Shown here: piece after piece, positions 13,985 through 19,894 of the stretch
How the letters are laid out: each line of letters opens with the position of its first letter
Numbering within the stretch: position 1 is the first letter of the stretch
Source: Solirubrobacteraceae bacterium
GTDB taxonomy: Bacteria; Actinomycetota; Thermoleophilia; Solirubrobacterales; Solirubrobacteraceae
DNA: 27,101 nt
Assembly (NCBI GenBank): GCA_016462625.1
Contig: JAEMSV010000051.1
Coordinates: 1 to 27,101 of the forward strand
Direction: 5' to 3'
Program-made: the position numbers and the translations under genes
The notes under the pieces: generated by a model
What the model saw: the letters and a program-made list of their open reading frames with translations, nothing else
Databases searched by the model: none
What the model was told of the DNA's origin: nothing

Positions 13985-14781
13985 GCCGCACCTCCGAGCA
14001 CGGACCGCCAGATCATGCCGCCGAGGACGAGCGCGGTGATGAGACCGCCGATGAACATCACCGACTGCTGGCCCAGGTCGGACATTTCCGACAGCGCCGT
14101 ATCGCTGCTCGAAAGCCGCACGTAGGACGGCGTGGCGTCTGAGCCGCCAGGGAGCGACGGCGAGCCCGCGTTCGGGCCCTGCGCGGTGATCGCCTCGGAC
14201 ACGTCCTCGGTAGCCGCCACAAGGTCGGCTAGCTGGTCATCGAGGGCCGAGAGCCGGTCGTTGGTGACGGACAGGCGCTCGTTGGTCGTGTCGGCCTTCG
14301 CGTTGGCAGCAGTCGCCAGAGTTTCGATATCGGCCAGGTCTTCGAGCCGAACGTCGGAAGCGGCAACGATGCTCTCGATTCGATCGAGCGGGCCGCGAGC
14401 GATCCCGAGCGGAGCAGCGCCCTTCAGCGGCGCGAGAGCCGTATCGAGGAGGCCGAGGCGGTGCCGGATCGAGCCGAGATAGTCGGTCGTGACGTAGCAC
14501 TGGGCGAGCCCGGAGGTGACGATGTGCGTCGCCGTGAGCGCCGAGGCGCACGGATCGTTGGGAGCCGACCCACCGTCATACGCCGTCAGCGCATCGTTGG
14601 TGTACGTCGTGGACTCCGCGATCGCAGCCTTCGCGACCGGCGACGGCTTCGCGGCCGCAACATCGATGACCACCGCCGCCCAGACCACCCAGAACAGCAG
14701 CGACCCGAGCGCCGCCCACAAGACCACCTGCGGTCCGAGAGGGGGCCGTCCGTCGCCGGACGGCCGATGCCGCATCGGCAT
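13981..14781 (-). CDS. Unknown phage membrane protein with coiled coil
   Basis: 266 aa from the ATG at 14781, with a GGGGG stretch about 8 bases before it. A cytoplasmic basic N-terminus leads into a membrane segment (residues 18-44), an extracytoplasmic region with Cys78 and Cys95, then a heptad-like coiled coil at about 145-200 (LEDLADIETLATAANAK, then NERLSVTNDRLSALDDQL). A Ser/Gly/Pro linker and a second membrane segment at 239-258 follow. No family is recognised and Ff has no counterpart at this place. Both ends are membrane-anchored with a long rod between, so a role in the filament tip or extrusion across the wall is possible (inference). Its stop overlaps the 39-aa gene start. Confidence 0.7.
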   Translation of the reverse strand: MPMRHRPSGDGRPPLGPQVVLWAALGSLLFWVVWAAVVIDVAAAKPSPVAKAAIAESTTYTNDALTAYDGGSAPNDPCASALTATHIVTSGLAQCYVTTDYLGSIRHRLGLLDTALAPLKGAAPLGIARGPLDRIESIVAASDVRLEDLADIETLATAANAKADTTNERLSVTNDRLSALDDQLADLVAATEDVSEAITAQGPNAGSPSLPGGSDATPSYVRLSSSDTALSEMSDLGQQSVMFIGGLITALVLGGMIWRSVLGGAA

Positions 14782-14794
14782 CTCAGAGCCCCCG

Positions 14795-15136
14795 CTACGC
14801 CTTCGCCGCCTCCTTGGGAGGCTGCCCGTTCGCCGCCGCCTGCGACGGCTTCATGCCCTTGACGACAGGCTTGAGGATCGCCCGACCGACCCGAGCGCGG
14901 CCGTCACTGTCGTGATGGGCCTTCTGCGTCGGCGTGAGGTCCAACGTCAGGTCCACCAGCGTGAACTCCGGCAGCCGACCGCTGTCGAGCCCCGGGGCCA
15001 GCGTCGCCGTGAAGTCCTCAGACGCCTCGCGGTCGTACAGCTGGACGTACTCGACCACCGAACCGTCCCGCCGCTTGACGTCCTCGCCGTAGTTGCCGTA
15101 GCCGAGGATCACGACACCGAACACATGCGCTTGCAC
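14795..15136 (-). CDS. Putative phage ssDNA-binding protein (pV-like)
   Basis: 113 aa from a GTG at 15136, supported by GGTGGAGGT about 5 bases upstream. The N-terminal 75 residues are strand-rich (AHVFGVVILGYGNYGEDV, VEYVQLYDREASEDF, FTLVDLTLDL), compatible with the small beta-barrel of filamentous phage ssDNA-binding proteins. The C-terminal tail is basic, Ala/Pro-rich (VVKGMKPSQAAANGQPPKEA). It is the first gene of the transcript, where gene V normally sits among early functions. No sequence motif proves the assignment; position and size do most of the work. The stop lies 13 bases before the next gene. Confidence 0.6.
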   Translation of the reverse strand: MQAHVFGVVILGYGNYGEDVKRRDGSVVEYVQLYDREASEDFTATLAPGLDSGRLPEFTLVDLTLDLTPTQKAHHDSDGRARVGRAILKPVVKGMKPSQAAANGQPPKEAAKA

Positions 15137-15372
15137 AGGAAACCTCCACCAATTGGGATGAAGGCCACCGCTGGCTTTTAGGCGCGGAGCAGGCGGAGAG
15201 CGTCAGTAGACCGACTGCGACCGGCAGTCGGAACCGAATGGGACTGGGCGCAGCCAGCCCCGCGCAATACCGCGATGGCACGACTTTGTTCACGCCCTAA
15301 ATGGTAGCTAATCGGCGGACAGAACGCACTGAGCAACTTCAAAAGATGCTCATTTGCAGGGACTCTAAACCC
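15137..15372 (-). promoter_or_regulatory. Phage intergenic region: promoter and candidate origin
   Basis: 236 bases without a gene between the first phage gene and the right attachment site. It must hold the promoter of the leftward operon. It contains a perfect 8-bp stem CCGACTGC/GCAGTCGG (15211-15218 and 15224-15231) with a 5-base loop, and the second 20-bp repeat. In the circular phage it joins 8562-8652 to make one noncoding region of about 340 bp with attP inside, comparable to the Ff intergenic region that carries origins and packaging signal. No clear -35/-10 pair was recognised. Confidence 0.5.
15277..15296. repeat. 20-bp direct repeat, copy 2
   Basis: GGCACGACTTTGTTCACGCC, 18 of 20 identical to 8602-8621, same orientation. 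It lies upstream of the phage operon, where a regulator or replication protein could bind. Confidence 0.55.
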
Positions 15373-15373
15373 A

Positions 15374-15401
15374 ACGCTCGATAATGTGCGTTATGTAAAC
15401 C
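15374..15401. other. dif site (XerCD recombination site), right end of the prophage
   Basis: 11-bp XerC arm ACGCTCGATAA (15374-15384), 6-bp centre TGTGCG, 11-bp XerD arm TTATGTAAACC (15391-15401). The inner arm bases GATAA and TTATG are inverted and the XerD arm fits the bacterial dif consensus (E. coli XerD arm: TTATGTTAAAT). The host centre and XerD arm are kept here, so integration would have rebuilt a working chromosomal dif. If so, this is the chromosome dimer resolution site and marks the terminus region. Confidence 0.85.
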
Positions 15402-15423
15402 ACGATCAAGTGGGCTGCGCTTG

Positions 15424-15828
15424 TCAGACGTCGTGATGCGTCATGACGTGGATGTCGGCGTAATCACGGACTGTTCGAGCAAGACGCAGATCGGTGGTCA
15501 GGAGCGGGCGGTCTGCAGCTTCGGCGAGCGCCACGAACACGCCGTCGTCGATCGTGATGTTTTCGCGCAACTGCCAGGACCGGATCAGCAGCGGCTCGAC
15601 GGGAACCTCGTGCACGCCCAGATCGAGGAAGTCTGCGAGCGCTTCCTCTGCGCGGCGGGTGGTCAGCGAGCCAGATGAGACCTTGGCTCGTAACACTCGT
15701 CCTACTTCGATCCACAGGAGTCCCGGTGCCAGCAGTGCCGGCTCTGGGGCAACGAGCGCATCGTGCAGTGCTCGGCCTGGACTGGTGTTCATGACGAGGT
15801 CCAGGCACGCGGAGCTGTCGAGGACCAT
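15424..15828 (-). CDS. vapC: PIN-domain toxin ribonuclease (VapC/FitB-like)
   Basis: 134 aa, a complete PIN domain. The acidic catalytic set is present: D4 (MVLDSSA), E41 (LLWIEVGRVL), D95 (TIDDGVFVALAEA) and D113 (LLTTDLRLARTV). Such toxins cut tRNA or rRNA when freed from their antitoxin, using Mg ions; the target here is unknown. The ATG at 15828 overlaps the antitoxin stop (ATGA), the usual VapBC coupling. The gene ends only 23 bases from the dif site, outside the phage. It may be chromosomal, or a trace of an earlier element integrated at the same site. Confidence 0.92.
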   Translation of the reverse strand: MVLDSSACLDLVMNTSPGRALHDALVAPEPALLAPGLLWIEVGRVLRAKVSSGSLTTRRAEEALADFLDLGVHEVPVEPLLIRSWQLRENITIDDGVFVALAEAADRPLLTTDLRLARTVRDYADIHVMTHHDV

Positions 15829-16061
15829 CAGGCCGAGCGGTCGCGCATGCGGCGAACGGCATCAGCAAGCGGCTCGCTGAGCTTCGGCGAACCGCGCTGT
15901 CCGATGCGCTCAAACAGGTCGCTGCGCGTCGGCCGTGATGCTGCGCGGTCGAGCTCTTCGCGGACGAGGTCCGACAGCGTGCGGCCTTCGCGTGCCGCCT
16001 GCGCCTTCAGGGCACGATGCGTTTCGTCGCTGAGGTTGCGGACCTGAAGATTCTGAGTCAT
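15828..16061 (-). CDS. vapB: Ribbon-helix-helix antitoxin (VapB/FitA-like)
   Basis: 77 aa from the ATG at 16061. The N-terminal ribbon-helix-helix reads NLQVRNLSDETHRALKAQA followed by GRTLSDLVREEL, the FitA type. The C-terminal tail (FERIGQRGSP ... DAVRRMRDRSA) would wrap around the toxin active site. It represses its own promoter together with the toxin. A longer in-frame extension to 16589 crosses into the desaturase gene on the other strand and is rejected, since the RHH domain begins right at this ATG. Confidence 0.92.
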   Translation of the reverse strand: MTQNLQVRNLSDETHRALKAQAAREGRTLSDLVREELDRAASRPTRSDLFERIGQRGSPKLSEPLADAVRRMRDRSA

Positions 16062-16063
16062 GC

Positions 16064-16092
16064 ACTGCGCACCATAGCATGCGTCGTGCAGT
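16064..16092 (-). promoter_or_regulatory. Putative vapBC promoter and operator
   Basis: A -10-like TATGGT (16076-16071, minus strand) lies 9 bases before the vapB ATG, implying a very short or absent leader. Arms ACTGC (16064-16068) and GCAGT (16088-16092) flank it, as expected for autoregulation by a VapBC complex. The -35 is weak. The rest of the gap to 16292 shows no gene. Confidence 0.4.
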
Positions 16093-16292
16093 ACATCTTG
16101 TGCCGCGGCCTGCTCTCTGACGGCCTTCGTTCTCGGTCTCAGATTCGCGTCGCCGTACACGAACGAATCGCGTTTGGGTCCGAGTCCTGACTGTGCACAG
16201 AGCACACTCATATGGGCAGACGATCCGTATCCGCCCCAGGCACGCGGCTTAAGGTGTGCGCACTGTCCCGTTCGATCGAGGTAAGCAGAACG

Positions 16293-17207
16293 ATGTCTCT
16301 CGCGGCACCCCCCGTCACCGTTCGCAGGATCCCGAACCCGGCCGAGCCCGTCCCTGCGGTCGCCGTTCCCACGCTGCTGCTGCTGATCGGCGCCCAGGTG
16401 GTGTGGATCGGGACGGTCGCCCTCTACCTGACGGACACGATCGCGTGGTGGGCGACGATCCCGGTCCTCGCCGTCGCCAGCTACCTGTTGTTCACCGTCG
16501 CTCACGACGCGGCGCACAACTCCGCGTCGAACAAGAGATGGCTCAACGACCTCATGGGGCGCCTGTCGACGCCGATGTTCGCGCTGCACGCCTCATTCCC
16601 GATCTGGCGCTACGTCCACATGCAGCACCACCGGTTCACCAATCACGACGACGGCAGCGACCCGGATGCGTACACGATGTCCGGCCCGAGATGGCAGCGG
16701 GGGCTGCGGTGGATGACGATCGACTACTACTACGTCGCATTCTTCGCGCCCAAGCTGCGGACGCGCAAGGCGAAGGAGCAGGCCGAGGCAGCGTTCTTCC
16801 TGCTGCTCGGCATCGCGGTCCCGATCGCCCTGATCGCGACCGGGAACGTCGTGACATGGCTGGTGGTGATGTTCGTCCCCTCACGCCTCGCGATCACATG
16901 GCTGGCGTTCGCGTTCGACTACCTCCCCCACCACGGGCTGCATCACAAGCCTGCCGAGGACAAGATGAAGACCACCCGCAACCGCATCGGCGGAGAGCGT
17001 TGGGCGTCGGTGCTGATGCTCTACCAGAACTACCACCTGGTCCATCACCTGCACCCGGTCGTCCCGTTCTACAGGTACATCGCCGTGTGGCGCCGCAACG
17101 AGGCCAAGTACCTCGAGAACGGACCCGCTCTCTCGACGCTCGGCGGCCGCGAGATCACCCCGGATGAGTATCGCCGCATGCGCGACCTCGTCGACCACCA
17201 CGGATGA
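16293..17207 (+). CDS. Membrane fatty-acid desaturase / hydroxylase family protein
   Basis: 304 aa from the ATG at 16293, with GAGG about 9 bases upstream; the longer frame from 16212 has no supporting signal. Membrane diiron enzyme with all histidine boxes: HDAAH (71-75), HMQHHRFTNH (from 109), HHGLHH and the C-terminal YHLVHHLHP. Four or so membrane helices lie around them. Members insert double bonds or hydroxyl groups into acyl chains or carotenoids using O2 and electrons from ferredoxin or a similar donor. The closest look is to the actinobacterial fatty-acid desaturase and beta-carotene hydroxylase/ketolase branch; the substrate is open. It is followed 29 bases later by the PucR-type regulator, which may or may not control it. 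Confidence 0.9.
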   Translation: MSLAAPPVTVRRIPNPAEPVPAVAVPTLLLLIGAQVVWIGTVALYLTDTIAWWATIPVLAVASYLLFTVAHDAAHNSASNKRWLNDLMGRLSTPMFALHASFPIWRYVHMQHHRFTNHDDGSDPDAYTMSGPRWQRGLRWMTIDYYYVAFFAPKLRTRKAKEQAEAAFFLLLGIAVPIALIATGNVVTWLVVMFVPSRLAITWLAFAFDYLPHHGLHHKPAEDKMKTTRNRIGGERWASVLMLYQNYHLVHHLHPVVPFYRYIAVWRRNEAKYLENGPALSTLGGREITPDEYRRMRDLVDHHG

Positions 17208-17236
17208 GGAAGTACATCGTCGGTTAGCGTCTGACC

Positions 17237-18481
17237 GTGACGTTGTCAGCGGAGAACCGGGCCTTGGCCACGGTGTGGTCACGGGAGGTCCATGTGATCG
17301 CCCAGGCGATGTTCGACGAGCTTACGGACCAGATCGAGGTCGTCACGGCAGACACCGAACTCGCCGCGCTGACACTCGCTTCGTGCTCATCGAACGTCGA
17401 GGCGATCCTGTCCATGCTGACCAGTGGGATTCCCGCCTCGGCCGCCCAGGCACCCGTGACCGCCCTCGAGCACGCGCGGGCGATGGCCGCCCGCGGCGCC
17501 GAGGTCAACGACACGCTGCGCTTCTACCGACTCGGGCAAGGTCATTTCCTGAACCGCTGGGCCGAGGCGCTCGAGCGCAGTGTCAGCGACCCGGTCCGGG
17601 TCCTTGCCTCCTTGCGGGAGGCCACGAACTTCGCCGTGGAATACATCGACCTGGTCTCGGCCAGCGTCAGCGCCGAGCACCTGGCCGAGCGCGAGCGACG
17701 CCAACGCCGAAGCGCGCTGCTTCGCGCAGACCTCATCCACTCGCTGCTGGCCGGGGAGCCACACGACCCCCACGCGGCCGAGCGCACACTCGGCCACCGC
17801 CTCGACGGACCGCAACTCTGCGCGGTCTGCTTCAGCCCGCGGCCGACGCGGAGCCTCGAACCGGTCGCCCAGGCCGTGGCCGAGGCGTGCGGCGCGTCCC
17901 GACCGCTCGTCCTCCCCGACGGACCCGGCGCGCTCACGGTCTGGCTGTCGCCGCGAGACCCGACCGAAGAGCATGCTGACTTGGTCCGCCAGGTGCTGGA
18001 CACCGAGCCACACTCGGTCTCGGTCGGGCTGGGAACCGTGGGCCGCGGGCTCGACGGGTTCCGCACCAGCCACGACGAGGCCGTCCGAGCCCGGCGCGTC
18101 GCAGAGCTCACCCGCGCCCCCACCGGCCTGACCGCCTTCGACGACGTCGCCCTCCTCGACCTGCTCCTGCGCGACGTCGAGAGCGCCCGTCGCTTCGTGG
18201 GACGGGAACTCGGGACGCTGGCCGACCCCGAACCCGTCCACCGGCGGCTGCGCGACACGCTGCGGGCCGTGCTCGCGCCGCGCGGCGGGATCACCCAAGC
18301 CGCGCGTGCCCTGGGGGTCCACCGCAACACCGTGCTTCAACGCGTCCGCGCGGCCGAAGCGCTCCTCGGGCACCCCTCCGACCGGCGCGCCGTCGAGTTG
18401 CACACCGCCCTGCTGCTCGCGGACCTGCTCCCAGCTCTCGAAGACGCCGTTCCGCGTGGCACTGGGCGCACGCACTTCTAA
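17237..18481 (+). CDS. PucR/CdaR-type transcription regulator
   Basis: 414 aa from a GTG start. The N-terminal 150 residues are helical (like the RsbRD/PucR sensor region), and a middle GGDEF-related domain spans about 165-300. The C-terminal helix-turn-helix of the PucR family is at about 340-395 (GITQAARALGVHRNTVLQRV, then RAAEALLG). Such proteins usually activate catabolic genes in response to a small molecule. The neighbours are a desaturase upstream and a PAS-GAF-LuxR regulator 176 bases downstream, so lipid metabolism is one possible target (inference). The 176-base gap at 18482-18657 shows no gene or clear promoter. Confidence 0.87.
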   Translation: MTLSAENRALATVWSREVHVIAQAMFDELTDQIEVVTADTELAALTLASCSSNVEAILSMLTSGIPASAAQAPVTALEHARAMAARGAEVNDTLRFYRLGQGHFLNRWAEALERSVSDPVRVLASLREATNFAVEYIDLVSASVSAEHLAERERRQRRSALLRADLIHSLLAGEPHDPHAAERTLGHRLDGPQLCAVCFSPRPTRSLEPVAQAVAEACGASRPLVLPDGPGALTVWLSPRDPTEEHADLVRQVLDTEPHSVSVGLGTVGRGLDGFRTSHDEAVRARRVAELTRAPTGLTAFDDVALLDLLLRDVESARRFVGRELGTLADPEPVHRRLRDTLRAVLAPRGGITQAARALGVHRNTVLQRVRAAEALLGHPSDRRAVELHTALLLADLLPALEDAVPRGTGRTHF

Positions 18482-18657
18482 CGGAACACCAGACCAGGTG
18501 GCCACGACCGTCCCGGAGATAGGAGGCGACGACGTGGTGGGAGTGGACCGACGAGCTCTGTCCGTTGGCGGCTGGTGGGATGCGAGCAGCGAGCAGGGTG
18601 CTCTGCGCACGACGACCGGCCGACCCGGCGGGCTCTGCTCGGTAGCGTCCCTTACCC

Positions 18658-19842
18658 ATGTCGCCATCAGACGCCGATCGCGCCGCAGACGCACAGGACG
18701 AGGCGCGGCGCTCTGGCACCGGAGGCCACCGCTCGGTCATGGAGTCGCTGCTGGCCGACGTGGAGCACCTCGCCTCGATCGGCGGCTGGTCGTGGGACCT
18801 GAACACGCGCGAGGCGACGTGGTCAGACGAGATGTACCGGATCCAGGGCCTCGAGCCGCAGTCGGTGCCGGCCAGCGCCGAGCTGCTGCTCAGCTCGGTG
18901 CCCGCGTCCGACCGTGGGTACGTGGCGGCGCTGCTGGAGACGGTGGTCGAGCGCCCTGAGAGCATCCCGCCGGAGGGGGTCGACATCGCCTACCGCGTCG
19001 TGCGCCCCGATGGCGTCATGCGTGAGCTGCGCGCGATCGGCCGCATCGAGCGGGACGCCACGGGCCGACCGGTGCGCTGGGTCGGTGCCGCGCAGGACGT
19101 GACCGCGCTGCGGCTGACCGAGCGCGAGCTCCAGGCCTACTACGCGGTCTCGGTTGCGCTGCGTGACTGGGACACCTTCGAAGACGGGGTGATGGGCCTG
19201 CTCACCCGACTCGGAGACGCGCTGGACTACGGGTACGGCGCGCTCTGGGTCTGGGACGAGGACCAAAACCGCCTGGTCTGCCGAGCGTTCTGGAGCTCCC
19301 TGAGGACGCCGAGCGCTGCCGAGCCGACGCGGTTCGAGCTCTCGACCCGGGCGATGGAGTTCGCCCCCGGCGAGGGCGCGCCGGGCCGCGCGTGGGCGCA
19401 AGGCCGCCCCATCGTCGCCGCCGACATGACGGCCGATCCCAGCTTCGGCCGGCCCGACGCGGCGCGGGAGCTCGGACTGACGTCCGGCGTCGCCATCCCT
19501 GCGCTGACCGACGCCGCGCCGCTGGCCGTGTTGACCTTCTACAGCACCGACCGCCGGGCCGGAACCCCGAGCCTGGAGCGGACACTCGGCGCTATCGGGC
19601 GCGACCTCGGCGCGTTCCTGGCGCGCCACCGCGCGCAACTCACCGATCGCACGCTCTCACCGCGAGAGCTGGAGGTGCTCCGGCTCGCGGCCGAAGGACG
19701 CTCCGGGCCGGAGATCGCTCGGCAGCTGGTCGTGAGCCCGTCGACGATCAAGACGCACTTCGAACACATCTACGAGAAGCTCGGGGTCGGTGACCGCGCC
19801 GGAGCCGTCGCCTATGCCCTGCGCGCGGGCATGATCGACTGA
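18658..19842 (+). CDS. PAS-GAF-LuxR one-component regulator
   Basis: 394 aa. Order: a PAS domain at about 38-150 (SIGGWSWDLNTREATWSDEM ... GAAQDVTAL), a GAF domain at about 160-318 (YGYGALWVWDEDQNRLVCRA ... VAIPALTDAAPLAVLTFYS), and a LuxR helix-turn-helix at about 325-392 (LSPRELEVLRLAAEG, then VSPSTIKTHFEHIYEKLGV). It has no kinase or receiver, so sensing and DNA binding are on one chain. The ligand is unknown; there is no obvious heme or flavin cysteine motif. It precedes the PAS-EAL protein by 52 bases on the same strand, and both start their PAS region in a similar style, so they may share a signal. Confidence 0.9.
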   Translation: MSPSDADRAADAQDEARRSGTGGHRSVMESLLADVEHLASIGGWSWDLNTREATWSDEMYRIQGLEPQSVPASAELLLSSVPASDRGYVAALLETVVERPESIPPEGVDIAYRVVRPDGVMRELRAIGRIERDATGRPVRWVGAAQDVTALRLTERELQAYYAVSVALRDWDTFEDGVMGLLTRLGDALDYGYGALWVWDEDQNRLVCRAFWSSLRTPSAAEPTRFELSTRAMEFAPGEGAPGRAWAQGRPIVAADMTADPSFGRPDAARELGLTSGVAIPALTDAAPLAVLTFYSTDRRAGTPSLERTLGAIGRDLGAFLARHRAQLTDRTLSPRELEVLRLAAEGRSGPEIARQLVVSPSTIKTHFEHIYEKLGVGDRAGAVAYALRAGMID

Positions 19843-19894
19843 CGCCAATCCGCCGATCGTCCGATGGAGCACCGCGCACTGGTGTGCCGATGCT

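Larger units (their letters stand above)
8556..15384 (-). mobile_element. Integrated filamentous phage (inovirus), about 6,829 bp, inserted at dif
   Basis: The stretch between the two XerC cleavage points carries a full inovirus gene set on the minus strand: ssDNA-binding-like protein, unknown coiled-coil membrane protein, two pVII/pIX-sized peptides, major coat protein, adsorption protein, pVI-like protein, Zot ATPase and rolling-circle replication protein, plus two cargo genes. Start/stop overlaps couple most of these genes. No integrase, secretin or lysis gene is present. dif-like repeats at both ends indicate integration by the host XerC/XerD recombinases, as established for CTXphi and relatives. 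Size and order are typical of the family. All frames are intact, so the prophage may be active. The PASTA repeats and missing secretin fit a host without an outer membrane. Confidence 0.93.

Noticed and set aside
15374..15401. tRNA-type attachment site for a tyrosine integrase
   Set aside because: No tRNA gene and no integrase gene in or near the element; arm-centre-arm layout fits XerCD dif instead.
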